64,000 nt of DNA from Batillaria attramentaria (Eukaryota > Mollusca > Gastropoda > Batillariidae). Every line of letters begins with the position of its first letter. The stretch's first letter is position 1. A program made the translations under genes and the position numbers. This document shows, piece by piece, positions 23,455 to 35,930 of this stretch. The notes beneath the pieces were generated by a model that worked only from the letters and a program-made list of their open reading frames with translations, did no database searches and had not been told where the DNA came from. The stretch spans positions 1 to 64,000 of the forward strand of contig JACVVK020000315.1 in assembly GCA_018292915.2 (NCBI GenBank), given 5' to 3'.

Positions 23455-24299
23455 ACAGACACTAATGCAGATAAGCATACACTGATACAGACAGACATAC
23501 ACTGATACAGACAGACATACACTGATACAGACAGACATACACTGATACAGACAGACATACACTGATACAGACAGACATACACTGATACAGACAGACATAC
23601 ACTGATACAGACAAACATACGCTAATGCAGACAGACATACACTGATACAGACTGATGTAGAGACGACATACAGTGATAGGGACATACAATTACACATACA
23701 CTAATACAGACAGGCATACATTGACACAGACAGACATACACTGATACAGACGGATATACACTGATACAGACAGACATACAATTATACAGACATACACTGA
23801 TACAGACGGATATACACTGATACAGACAGACATACAATTATACAGACATACACTGATACAGACTGATATACACTGGTACAGACAGACATACACTGATACA
23901 GACTGATGTAGAGACGACATACAGTGATACGGACATACAATTACACATACACTAATACAGACAGGCATACTTTGACACAGACAGACATACACTGATACAG
24001 ACAAGCACACACTGATATACAAATATACATACCGTGATACAGACATACAATCGTACATACGCTGATACAGACGGATATACACTGATACAGACAGACATAC
24101 AATTATACAGACATACACTAATACAGACGGATATACACTGATACAGACAGACATACAATTATACAGACATACACTGATACAGACTGATATACACTGGTAC
24201 AGACAGACATACAATTATCTGATACAGACATACACTGATACAGACTGATATACACTGATACATACAAACACAGACAGACGTAGAGACAGACAGAGACTC
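23455..24299 (-). repeat. 20-bp minisatellite adjoining the exon-3 donor
   Basis: Units of ACACTGATACAGACAGACAT, with a longer higher-order block (23650-23900 resembles 23890-24170). It runs up to the exon 3 donor. Minus-strand frames rich in Val, Cys, Tyr and Ser are artefacts of the repeat. Confidence 0.9.
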
Positions 24300-24301
24300 A
24301 C

Positions 24302-24472
24302 GGCCGAGAAGAGTTCATATGTCTGGTGTATGGTGGCGATGCGTGTCCAGCCAAAGGACCGGAAGAAGTGAACACGTGACGGGTTGGTGACGACATCTGG
24401 TGCTGACACGCGGGCAAACTTGGGGAAGAGTTTCTTCTCGGAAAGAGCAGGCGATACTGACGCGTACGACAA
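24302..24472 (-). CDS. GABA-B receptor-like, coding exon 3
   Basis: A 57-codon exon encoding LSYASVSPALSEKKLFPKF, then NPSRVHFFRSFGWTRIATIH. It corresponds closely to the GABA-B block SYGSSSPALS..NPTRVKLFEKWGWKKIATI. The Ser-rich SYASVSPALS stretch lines the agonist site in this family. The acceptor is CTGCCAG before 24472 and the donor is GCC/GTGAGT. It is phase 0 at both ends. Confidence 0.92.
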
Positions 24473-24484
24473 CTGGCAGTAATT

Positions 24485-24780
24485 TTAAACAAAGGGTTAG
24501 TGTTGTAATGTCAACAGTAATATCCAACATCCATGTTGTACTTAAACAAAGGGATAGTTAGTGTTGTAATGTCAACAGTAACATCCAACATCCATGTTGT
24601 ACTTAAATATAAAGATATTCAGTGTTGTCAACAGTAACATCCAACATCCATGTTGAATTTAAACAAACGGATATTTAGTGTTGTCAAAAGTAACATCAAA
24701 CATCCATGTCGTGTACAAAAAGATATTCAGTGTTGTCAACAGTAACATGCAACATCCATGTTGTGTGACGTGAGTTTGTA
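24485..24780. repeat. About 60-bp repeat, 5 copies
   Basis: Diverged units with GTGTTGT..CAACAGTAACATCCAACATCCATGTTG. Confidence 0.85.
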
Positions 24781-25055
24781 TCCACTGCAGACGAGATGTT
24801 TGCTCAGCAGTGACTCCAGCTAACAGAGAGTTGCAGTAATCCAGGCGTGTGTGAATGCGTGAGCAGGCTAACTGTGCGGAAACCTTCTCGGTCAGAAATG
24901 GTCTAATAATGCCCAGTCGAGGGAGTTCAAGATATGCTACACGGCAGACAAAGCTGACGTGCTGTGACATTGTGAGACTGGTATCGAGGATGACCCCGAG
25001 ATTCTTCACCTCAGACTGAAAAGAGATCTGGCTGTCACCCACCCACAGATTTTTT
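24765..25055 (-). mobile_element. LINE fragment (RT C-terminal region, second family)
   Basis: The minus strand encodes EVKNLGVILDTSLTMSQHV, then SRIHTRLDYCNSLLAGV, typical of the C-terminal half of CR1/L2-type reverse transcriptases. It is cut at both ends and has drifted. Confidence 0.8.
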
Positions 25056-25489
25056 TTTTTTTTTTACCAGAAGCAGACACTCTTGAGCGAGACCCAACAA
25101 CCATGGCTATTTGCCGCAGAAATGTGTTATGTTCCTCTTATGTTTCAAAATGCTAACAATTTACTGTTAGAACCGTTCGTTCTTATTTGGTTTGTGACTG
25201 TACAAACAGATCTTCCTAATGTATCAGATGAACCTGTTTACTGACGATAAGCATTGTTCTGCGCATTTTGTTTTCCGGTAGAGAGAGAGAGAGAGAAAAA
25301 ACACTCACAGTGCACAACAAACTGGATGACAAATCATTCCCTGGGCATGAGAGAAGATCTGGAAGGTCGTGTTTTAACCGTTACGTTACGTACTATCATA
25401 CATTAAGTAATATATATATATATATATACATGTATAAATATTTACAGGCACCGGTAGCCAATCCCAGCTCGTGATGAGGTGTACAGGTT

Positions 25490-25650
25490 CCTGTTACACA
25501 ATTTACCTGTTACACAAGTTACCTGGCGCACAAGTTACCTGGAACACAAGTTACCTGATACACAAGTTACCTGGTACACAAGTTACCTGGTACACATATT
25601 ACCCGGTACACAAGTTACCTGGTACACAAGTTACCTGGTATACAAGTTAC
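25490..25650 (-). repeat. 16-bp repeat made of the exon-2 splice donor
   Basis: Ten copies of ACAAGTTACCTGGTAC. On the minus strand each reads CAGGTAACTTG, identical or nearly so to the real donor at 25649-25651. Confidence 0.9.
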
Positions 25651-25788
25651 CTGAACGAGGTTCCACAGGTGAGAGGCGCGAGCCGTTGCTTCTGAAACGA
25701 TGGAACAGCCAGCGCCTAGCAACATGATCTTTGTCGGGGGTGTGTACAGCTGTTCGAACAGCCCTTTCACGCCAATACCGGGATCACA
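25651..25788 (-). CDS. GABA-B receptor-like, coding exon 2
   Basis: A 46-codon exon starting CDPGIGVKGLFEQLY and containing KIMLLGAGCSIVSE and a WNLV end. It matches the GABA-B segment from CDPG through the GCS ligand-site loop to MWNL. The acceptor is GATTTCAG before 25788 and the donor is CAG/GTAACT. It is phase 0 at both ends. It joins exon 1 (ending PHDTQ) across a 24.3-kb intron that holds the Polinton. Confidence 0.92.
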
Positions 25789-25799
25789 CTGAAATCATG

Positions 25800-26335
25800 G
25801 TACAGATTGGAGGAAGTAACACAAAATTCAAACACAAAATTCAAAATTCAGAAAAATGCCAACAGCTTATCTTATCTTAACTTACAGTCATTTTTAACTT
25901 TCAGTTATCATCTTAACTTACAGTCATTATTTTTAACTTACAGCCATTAGTGTAACAGTCAGAAAGAAGAGTTCAGACAGTTCACATTCGACTCACTTGA
26001 TTGAACTAATTTGTCTTTCATCATGTCCCTGACGCTGTGATCCTTACGGATACTGAATTATTGACGTCTACAGCTCATTAGTCTCTTCCACTCACAGTAC
26101 AGGGATCTGACGGTTATGTTAGTGTCGACTTGGTATCATTGGTCTCTTCCAATCAAAAGACACCGACCGATATCGATGTAAGTACACGCCACGTGACTCC
26201 ACTGATGCTGACAGAGATCACAGAGCTAGAGATACAGTCTATAACTCTGTCACTCAGATTGACCTGTGGACGGCCAGTCGGTTCCCAGCGGGTCAGTCTG
26301 TATTCTGATAATACCCGCTAACAACACCCGGTAAG
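25800..26335. other. Intron sequence, nothing recognised
   Basis: Short duplications such as CTTAACTTACAGTCATT at 25875-25950; no gene supported. Confidence 0.5.
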
Positions 26336-26339
26336 ACAA

Positions 26340-26485
26340 TTAGTCTGTATTATGGATAACACCCGGCAAATACACTACCACCCGGCAAATACACCACCAC
26401 CCGGCAAATACACCACCACCCGGCAAAGACACCACCATCCGGCAAATACACTACCACCCGGCAAATACACCACCACCCGGCAACA
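26340..26485. repeat. 18-bp repeat
   Basis: About seven copies of ACCACCCGGCAAATACACC. Confidence 0.9.
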
Positions 26486-26489
26486 TGTC

Positions 26490-27286
26490 GCCTAATTAGC
26501 GCAGCAGTTCTGTACGAAAGAGGAGTGGCACAGTCGAAACTGGGGCTGGGAGTCGGGGTGAGGGGGGGGGGGGTGAGGGGGAGGCATTAATCTATCTGCT
26601 CTCATTACGTGCATCCATGGTTACCAAAAGATTCTCCCTCCCCTGATGAGCTGAAAGGAGCAGGAAAGTAATAACTCATGATCTTGGTCACAGATACATG
26701 AAACAAGCAGGAATGGGCCCATCCCAGTTGTTTCTCCACATGTCATGCTATGTTGTCAGTTTTGTTGTTGTTGTTGTTGTTGTTGGATTGTACTTACGTA
26801 ATCGCAGGATGGAAACTCTTTGGACTCGAGTGGTGCTTCTCTCAGAAACATGAAAACTGAAACGTGTTTAGCTACAAGCTACGAGTATAACAGTGCAGTA
26901 GTTCCTGTCATATGTGCAGTTGTCACACGTGACATAAATGCCGGGATGGTGAGTATTTGCCGGAGTCTTTTCACAGATATTTGGCCTGATGTGCAAACCA
27001 CCCCTACCATAGAAATTTGTTTGACATAGAATTTGTCAGAGCTGCAGAGCTGTGCTACGAACCCATTCAGTACAAATGGATGAACTTCCAAAATCTAGAA
27101 AATGACGGCATTTGAACAACTTTTTTTTTTTCGTCCGAAAACAGGTCTGAAAGTTTTAAATGGGCGATAACTCTTCTAAGGTTGTGGCAAGGGAAAATTC
27201 TTGAAAACTACCTGTAGAGAATATGACTGCCTATTTCATCTCAAAGTAAAAAGCCCTTCAACGAGGTGGGTTAGGATATATCTGCC
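26490..27286. other. Intron sequence, nothing recognised
   Basis: Contains a poly-G tract and a TTG repeat; the short frames at 26820-27091 show no domain. Confidence 0.45.
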
Positions 27287-27287
27287 A

Positions 27288-27340
<53 letters not shown>

Positions 27341-27346
27341 ACCACC

Positions 27347-27378
<32 letters not shown>

Positions 27379-27390
27379 CAACAACAACCC
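27287..27390. repeat. CA/CAC/CAA compound microsatellite
   Basis: (CA)n, then (CAC)n, then (CAA)n in direct succession. Confidence 0.95.
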
Positions 27391-27639
27391 ACACAGATAC
27401 TCAATACTATGGTCTATTAAGTCGTTGTCAGAATTAATTTGTGTCCGAGTTACGTTTGTTTTGTTTTGTTTTGTTTTGTGTGTCTTGTTTTGTTTTGGTT
27501 TGGTTTGGTTTGGGTTCTTTCTTTTTTTTTAAACTCGCATTTGAACTCTGGCAAATAAAAGATTCTCAGTCAAATGATAAAAGAAGGTAAACTAATGTTA
27601 AACGTTACATCAGATGTATCCTTTTCGTGAGCCTACATT

Positions 27640-29290
27640 GTATCTTAAAAAAGGGCAGGTTTTGTTTTATTTTTATCAAGATTTGACACAACGAAATTCC
27701 CTTCAATGGCAAGTCTTAATGTACTGACAGTTTCACATGTTCGGGCAAATATAATATTATTACTTTGTAGATGAAAACGTGTTGACTGGTTAGCAGTTAC
27801 ACTGGCGAAACGTTGCTTTGGGTTATCCACAAAGAGATTTCTTGTCGTTTGACATTTGTGCGGGGGGGGGGGGGGGGGGGGGCGGGGGGGGGGGGGGGGG
27901 GTAGGAGGTTAAATACGATATTGTGACACTAAGACACATTGCAGCATCACAGAATAAGGTTCAAAATATTCCACATACCTCCCTGCGGGTACCTGAGACA
28001 AAGAGGTGCTGACAGAAACGATGCGTTTGATTTAAGAAAAGAGAACAGGGTATTGTCTGCTTCTATTCATGACCTTCCCCACTGGTGGAACACTAGACTT
28101 ACGTAAGTCAACACCGTGAAGCAGTATCCGGCTGTACGTAAGTCAACACCGTGAAGCAGTATCCGGCTGTACGTAAGTCAACACCGTGAAGCAGTATCCG
28201 GCTGTACGTAAGTCAACACCGTGAAGCAGTATCCGGCTGTACGTAAGTCAACACCGTGAAGCAGTATCCGGCTGTACGTAAGTCAACACCGTGAAGCAGT
28301 ATCCGGCTGTACGTAAGTCAACACCGTGAAGCAGTATCCGGCTGTATTTTGTTTCTGTTTGTTTTATTACAGACAAGGGACGCTTTTAAGCACGGCCATG
28401 GATGGTTTGATCTATATTGGTAAATAGAAGACAAATTGTTTCGAATGATTGCAGTTTGTTGCTTGTCTTCAGTGCGCAATATAGGTTCAATATACGTTAA
28501 GGGCTGTAACTATTGGTGCACCCAACGGCTTTATGGCAACAATGAACTAATGTGTTCAGCACACTCTAACTCTAAGGATGAATTTTAAACCGGTCTAATA
28601 GAGTCGCTGGGGCCGGGTTCCAGGTAACCAGCTTTAGCTTGTAGACTAAATGGGAAAAAAATGTCCTAATTCTACATGAAACAACGCAATTAACCATGAT
28701 GCGCAAGTTTTAATGCACCACATCCGACCTTTTCCGTTGTTGTTTTTTTCTGGTGCATAATGTTCTTTTCTTTGAAGACATGTTGATTTGTAGTAGTTCT
28801 AGTGGCAAAACATCGCTTGGGGTTACCATTACAGACATGTCTTGTAATTCAACATTTTGGGGGGTTGGGGGTGGGGAGCTTAAATCGGTTACTGTGACGC
28901 TAAGACACAAATAACCAGGTTTGTAATAACCAACATACCCCGCCTGGGTTCTCTGAGACAAAACAATGCCGACAGATATAACCTATTTGATTTCAGATAA
29001 CAGAAAAGGGCAGTTCTGTCTGAATTTATCACGATTTGTAACAACGATATTGCCTTTAAGGCTTGCTTATAATAACGTCTAACGTAATAACGTCTACCTG
29101 ACGTTTTCCACATGTTCGGGTAGATATGAACACTTTCTCTGGAAACGTGTTCATTGATAATAGTTTTACTGGCACAACATTGCTTGGGATTATCCACAAA
29201 AGAAATTTCTTGTAATTTGAAAAATTGGGGGGTAGGAGGTTAAATCTGATATTGTGACAGCCAGACACATTGCAGCATCACATAGTCAAG
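27640..29290. repeat. Three diverged copies of an unclassified interspersed repeat
   Basis: Copies at about 27645-27965, 28690-28915 and 28990-29290 share, in order, GTTTCACATGTTCGGG-like, a GAAAACGTGTT..GGCGAAACGTTGCTT-like block, TTATCCACAAA, a G-tract and TAGGAGGTTAAAT..ATTGTGAC. No coding capacity is seen. The short minus-strand frames in them are not real genes. Confidence 0.6.
28098..28347. repeat. 35-bp minisatellite, 7 copies
   Basis: Seven near-perfect units containing TACGTAAGTCAACACCGTGA. Confidence 0.95.
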
Positions 29291-29589
29291 CTTGACATAA
29301 CCACCATACCCCACTTACGGTATAGTATTGTATTATCCACTAGATTGATCTGGTTCAACCGGTTTATGTGCCGGGCATTTTGGTTTCCGGGGGAAAGGTT
29401 AAGGGATGGGCTAAAACGTGATGTTAACAGAAGGGGTGGAATGTGTGCCAGTTTGACTGCCATCTGAGCCGGCCATCCTACGCCTCTTTTCCCTTTCTGT
29501 TCTGCTTCGCTCGGGACTGGCTGGGGACGAGGAGGGTTTGGGGACGTGATCCCCGCAACTGGGAGTCCTCAGAGTCTGGCTGTGTATCG

Positions 29590-30425
29590 TAGTCGTGCCC
29601 AGGTTCACCAGTCACCAGCGGGAAGAGACTGGCCGCGCATTGTAGTCGTGCTCAGGTCCACCACTAGCGGGAAGAGACTGACCGCGCTTCGTAGTCGTGC
29701 TCAGGTCCACCACTAGCGGGAAGAGACTGACCGCGCATCGTAGTCGTGCTCAGGTCCATCACTAGCGGGAAGAGACTGACCGCGCATCGTAGTCGTGCTC
29801 AGGTTCACCAGTCACCAGCGGGAAGAGACTGACCGCGCATCGTAGTCGTGCTCAGGTCCACCACTAGCGGGAAGAGACTGACCGCGCTTCGTAGTCGTGC
29901 TCAGGTCCACCACTAGCGGGAAGAGACTGACCGCGCATCGTAGTCGTGCTCATGTCCATCACTAGCGGGAAGAGACTGACCGCGCATCGTAGTCGTGCTC
30001 AGGTCCACCACTAGCGGGAAGAGACTGACCGCGCATCGTAGTCGTGCTCAGGTCCATCACTAGCGGGAAGAGACTGACCGCGCATCGTAGTCGTGCTCAG
30101 GTTCACCAGTCACCAGCGGGAAGAGACTGACCGCGCATTGTAGTCGTGCTCAGGTCCACCACTAGCGGGAAGAGACTGACCGCGCTTCGTAGTCGTGCTC
30201 AGGTCCACCACTAGCGGGAAGAGACTGACCGCGCATCGTAGTCGTGCTCAGGTCCACCACTAGCGGGAAGAGACTGACCGCGCATTGTAGTCGTGCTCAG
30301 GTTCACCACTAGCGGGAAGAGACTGACCGCGCATCGTAGTCGTGCTCAGGTAGCGGGAAGAGACTGACCGCGCATTGTAGTCGTGCTCAGGTTCACCACT
30401 AGCGGGAAGAGACTGGCCGCTCATC
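29590..30425. repeat. About 49-bp minisatellite, about 17 copies
   Basis: Units with GGGAAGAGACTGACCGCGCA and GTAGTCGTGCTCAGGT, with a longer variant (CACCAGTCACCAG) recurring at intervals. Confidence 0.95.
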
Positions 30426-30658
30426 GTTGCCAGGGCAGTAGTGTCCCCCCCCCCCCCTTACTGTTGGCATCTGTGGCGGTTCATTCCCGATAACCTAACC
30501 CTGTACTGAGTGCGACGTTTAGCGGTGACACTAGTGTTCCATTGTTATTAAGCTTTTCTTCCTCGTGAGGGTTGGGGCAGGTCAGTTCGTTATTTAGCGG
30601 ATCTTGGGGAAGGGTGATTGGGTAGCTGCTAGGGGGACGAAAGGGGGGGGGGGGGGGC

Positions 30659-30722
<64 letters not shown>

Positions 30723-31300
30723 ATATCTCCTCCATAAATAGTATAAAAATCTTCTGGTGTTGTGTGTCATTGTGTATGCCTGCCTGCTTTGGGTCTGAGT
30801 GGAATGGGTGATTCCAGCGTGCGCATGCGTGAGGCGTGGTTCTTGTGACACTCCCACTCCTAGGAGTGTACAGTAGCACACATACTGGGTCGGCGATAGA
30901 TAAGAATAACCGACCGATCAAACATCTGCGCCACCGAGACTACACGCCGGGGCATGGTAGAGTGCCCTTTACCTGTGGCACTGGATGTGTCCAGTAAGCT
31001 AACGCCTGTAGGCCGGCGGGACACTAAACTGTAACTACACGAAAGCGTAATATCTCGGTGCGAATTATATTGGCGGCCGGGAACAAATGTCCCAGTTCTC
31101 GTGACTGCTTCTGCTTATCCGAAGCGAAAATGGAAATTTTGTTTGAGATAACCGAAGTTTGACTTTTCCGTTTTGGAGTACATGTTCGACTTATCCGTAG
31201 AAAATTTAGTTATACAGTACTAAGAAAAAGGTTGGCCGCGAATTTTTTTTTGCTTCGACTTATCGGAAGTTGGACTTAAGTGGGATAAGCGTATGTGTCT
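30426..31300. other. Intron sequence with microsatellites
   Basis: A poly-G/GC/GT compound tract at 30640-30721. At 31090-31280 there are paired motifs CTTATCCGAAG and CTTATCGGAAG that may be the remains of a small DNA element. No gene supported. Confidence 0.4.
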
Positions 31301-31304
31301 GAAT

Positions 31305-34245
31305 AACATGTTTAGAGTTTTAATGTACTCATATGTATAAAGTTTGAATGTACATTACATGTATAGAGTTTGAATGTACATTACATGTATAGAGTTTGAA
31401 TGTGTATTACATGTATAGAGTTTGAATGTGTATTACATGTATAGAGTCTGAATGTGTATTACATGTATAGAGTTTGAATGTGTATTACATGTATAGAGTT
31501 TGAATGTGTATTATATATATAGAGTTTGAATGTGTATTACATGTGTAGAGTCTGAATGTGTATTATATGTATAGAGTCTGAATGTGTATTACGTGTATAG
31601 AGTTTGAATGTGTATTATATATATAGAGTTTGAATGTGTATTACATGTGTAGAGTCTGAATGTGTATTATATGTATAGAGTCTGAATGTGTATTACGTGT
31701 ATAGAGTTTGAATGTGTATTATATATATAGAGTTTGAATGTGTATTACATGTGTAGAGTCTGAATGTGTATTATATGTATAGAGTCTGAATGTGTATTAC
31801 GTGTATAGAGTTTGAATGTGTATTATATATATAGAGTTTGAATGTGTATTACATGTGTAGAGTCTGAATGTGTATTATATGTATAGAGTCTGAATGTGTA
31901 TTACGTGTATAGAGTTTGAATGTGTATTACATGTGTAGAGTCTAAATGTGTATAACGTGTATAGAGTTTGAATGTGCATTACATGTATAGAGTTTGAATG
32001 TGTATTACATGTATAGAGTCTGAATGTGTATTACATGTATAGAGTTTGAATGTGTATTACATGTGTAGAGTCTGAATGTGTATTACATGTATAGAGTTTG
32101 AATGTGTATTATATGTATAGAGTCTGAATGTGTATTACATGTATAGAGTTTGAATGTGTATTATAAGTATAGAGTTTGAATGTGCATTACATGTATAGAG
32201 TTTGAATGTGTATTACATGTATAGAGTTTGAATGTGTATTATATGTATAGAGTCTGAATGTGTATTACATGTATAGAGTTTGAATGTGTATTACATGTAT
32301 AGAGTTTGAATGTGCATTACATGTATAGAGTTTGAATGTGTATTACATGTATAGAGTTTGAATGTGTATTACATGTATAGAGTTTGAATGTGTATTACAT
32401 GTATAGAGTCTGAATGTGCATTATATGTATAGAGTTTGAATGTGCATTACATGTATAGAGTTTGAATGTGTATTACATGTATAGAGTTTGAATGTGTATT
32501 ACATGTATAGAGTTTGAATGTGTATTACATGTATAGAGTCTGAATGTGTATTATATGTATAGAGTTTGAATGTGTATTACATGTATAGAGTTTGAATGTG
32601 TATTACATGTATAGAGTTTGAATGTGTATTACATGTATAGAGTTTGAATGTGCATTACATGTATAGAGTTTGAATGTGTATTATAAGTATAGAGTTTGAA
32701 TGTGTATTACATGTATAGAGTTTGAATGTGTATTATAAGTATAGAGTTTGAATGTGCATTACATGTATAGAGTTTGAATGTGTATTACATGTATAGAGTT
32801 TGAATGTGTATTACATGTATAGAGTTTGAATGTGCATTACATGTATAGAGTTTGAATGTGTATTACATGTATAGAGTTTGAATGTGTATTATAAGTATAG
32901 AGTCTGAATGTGTATTACGTGTATAGAGTTTGAATGTGTATTATATATATAGAGTTTGAATGTGTATTACATGTGTAGAGTCTGAATGTGTATTATATGT
33001 ATAGAGTCTGAATGTGTATTACGTGTATAGAGTTTGAATGTGTATTACATGTGTAGAGTCTGAATGTGTATTACATGTATAGAGTTTGAATGTGTATTAC
33101 ATGTATAGAGTCTGAATGTGCATTACATGTATAGAGTTTGAATGTGCATTACATGTATAGAGTTTGAATGTGTATTATATGTATAGAGTTTGAATGTGTA
33201 TTACATGTATAGAGTTTGAATGTGTATTATAAGTATAGAGTTTGAATGTGCATTACATGTATAGAGTTTGAATGTGTATTACATGTATAGAGTTTGAATG
33301 TGTATTACATGTATAGAGTTTGAATGTGTATTACATGTATAGAGTTTGAATGTGTATTACATGTAGCAGAGTTTGAATATGCATCACATGTATAGAGTTT
33401 GAATGTGCATTACATGTATAGAGTTTGAATGTGTATTACATGTAGCAGAGTTTGAATATGCATCACATGTATAGAGTCTGAATGTACATCACATGTCTGG
33501 AGTTTGAATGTAAATCACATGTATATTACATGTATATAGATTTAATGTGTATGACATGTCTAGAGTTGTAATGTGTATGACATGTCTAGAGTTGTAATGT
33601 GTATTACATGTATATAGATTTAATGTGTATTACATGTATATAGATTTAATGTGTATTACATGTATAGAGATTTAATGTGTATTACATGTATATAGATTTA
33701 ATGTGTATTACATGTATAGAGTTGTAATGTGTATGACATGTCTAGAGTTGTAATGTGTATTACATGTATATAGTTGTAATGTGTATTACATGTATATAGA
33801 AATTTAATGTGTATTACATGTATATAGATTTAATGTGTATTACATGTATATAGATTTAATGTGTATTACATGTATATAGATTTAATGTGTATTACATGTA
33901 TATAGATTTAATGTGTATTACATATATAGAGATTTAATGTGTATTACATGTATATAGATTTAATGTGTATTACATGTATATAGATTTAATGTGTATTACA
34001 TGTATAGAGTTGTAATGCGTATTACATGTATATAGAAATTTAATGTGTATTACATGTATAGAAATTTAATGTGTATTACATATATAGAGATTTAATGTGT
34101 ATTACATATATATAGATTTAATGTGTATTACATGTATATAGATTTAATGTGTATTACATATATAGAGATTTAATGTGTATTACATATATAGAGATTTAAT
34201 GTGTAGACTATAACATGAATAGAGGTTGAATCAGTGTGTATGACA
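31305..34245. repeat. 26-bp minisatellite, about 110 copies
   Basis: Units of the type GTATAGAGTTTGAATGTGTA plus TTACAT, with a higher-order four-unit (about 104 bp) pattern at 31500-31920 and again near 32890-33030. The 33530-34210 part has drifted to a GATTTAATGTGTATTACATG form. Confidence 0.95.
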
Positions 34246-35585
34246 TGTATAGAGTTGTAATTGCTTTGTCTGTCCCTGCATTAACCACTACACACGCTGT
34301 CTGAGTCTAACCACAACATTATATTCCTGCCCGGCTTCCGGTTCCTTGGATTAAACACACAATGGCGAAGAATTAATCAATGATGCAACGGAACATTTCT
34401 TACAATTACCTCCCTTTGATTTCTGCAAGACAGGCCATATAGTGACAAAAGCACAACACTGATTATCCCCCTAGCGATCTCTGACGTCACACTATACGCC
34501 TTTTTTTCCTCTCAAAGTTAAAATCATGCAAGTTTGAATACATACAGGAAAATATTGTTTGACTTCCAGCCCTATGGTCCAACTTATACCTGTGGGGATA
34601 TAATTAGTACATACAACCCTTGCTTGGGAACCACAACACATTAGTATTTCAATAACTAACGAGCGGTCGTCATTCTGTCAACAAACGTTGGTTACGACAG
34701 ATTCTTTTATTCGGATAACGGATTCAGCCTGCAAACTATATCCACTGCATGCATATCAGGGGTCTCGATCTGCCGCCACTGAGAACGCGCTGTCTCTCTC
34801 CTTTCTATCCCTATCGATACGGTACTTTGTGGCAGGAAACACTCGATATAATACTATGCGACTTCCAGGGAAAAGAACGCCCTTCACTGATCCAAATCTG
34901 CTTCAGTTCTTGTTCGGTGCAAGTGGCCATAGCAACCACGACGGGAGACAACTTGCTGGTTTCTTTTCAATGCCCTTTTTCACTGATGCTACATATATAG
35001 TTGCTTTTTATTTCATTTTTACAAAATCTGTTATGAGAATCGTCAATAGTATCGTGAGTTTGCAGAGAACACTCAATCAGTCTACACCTGAAGTTGTCAC
35101 AGTGTCATTCTATCTCTGGTACAATCAGTCTACACCTAGAGTTGTCACAGTGTCATTCTATCTCTGGTACAATCAGTCTACACCTAGAGTTGTCACAGTG
35201 TCATTCTATCTCTGGTCTGCACTTGAAATTGTGCACGTCAGTACTTCTTCCAGTGTTTATCCATTCTCGTGTTCCCATTGTTTATCCATTCTCGTGTTCC
35301 CATTGTTTTACTCGACTCCACTCTGTCAAGTGTTGGTTTTACGATTTCTCACCAGTTACTTGCTTTTGCAAGATTTGATTCGGTCGCGCAGACAATATGT
35401 TGCGGGGCAGGAACAATACAAGCCGCACGGTACCGCGGCCTCCTATTGTATCATCCGGCCCATCAGTTTTGTTTTGTTTTGTTTTGAAACAGTTTCACTG
35501 TTTAACAAAGAGCCTCACTATTTATTCAATCTCCTTTCTTGTCAAGGAAATGTTTCTCTTTCCGTGTTTCATTTTCCTGACAGCC
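34246..35585. other. Intron sequence, no supported gene
   Basis: A 318-codon open frame at 34688-35644 includes three 30-base tandem copies and a 20-bp repeat. Overlapping frames are also open and no domain is visible, so I do not call it a gene. Confidence 0.4.
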
Positions 35586-35705
35586 GACATAGTATTATTA
35601 CTGAACCCCAAGTATTATTACTGAACCCCAAGTATTATTACTGAACCCCAAGTATTATTACTGAACCCCAAGTATTATTACTGAACCCCAAGTATTATTA
35701 CTGGA
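35586..35705. repeat. 20-bp repeat, 6 copies
   Basis: TATTATTACTGAACCCCAAG in tandem. Confidence 0.95.
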
Positions 35706-35789
35706 GCCATGTATTATGATTGGAGCCAAGTATTAGCGTCAAGAAAGACAACCAGGGAAAACCCACACCGGCCGTGACGTGTTTGTAAA

Positions 35790-35924
35790 GCAGTTTGCGC
35801 ATGCGTGCTTGAAGTGGCGTATATGTGATGGAGGCGGTTTAGGGAATGAGCGCAAAGAGTGTTTCGTAGAAAACAGATAGGCGCTATATAAAACTGTATT
35901 CATTATTATTATTATTATTATTAT
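35790..35924 (+). mobile_element. SINE-like 3' end with ATT tail, Polinton target
   Basis: A sequence with ATAGGCGCTATATAAAA followed by (ATT)n, like the tails of other SINEs in this window. The Polinton starts at the end of this tail. Confidence 0.5.
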
Positions 35925-35930
35925 TATAAT
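35925..35930. repeat. Target-site duplication, left copy
   Basis: TATAAT, identical to 49752-49757. Six-base duplications are the rule for Polinton integrases. Confidence 0.9.

Noticed and set aside
29411..29608. Short Ser/Pro/Arg-rich minus-strand frame
   Set aside because: Lies at the edge of the 49-bp array; no domain or splice support.
28098..30425. Regular direct repeats considered as a CRISPR array
   Set aside because: Units are contiguous without unique spacers and the genome is eukaryotic.
34688..35644. 318-codon plus-strand open frame
   Set aside because: It includes tandem 30-bp and 20-bp repeats, overlapping frames are also open, and no domain or start signal is visible.
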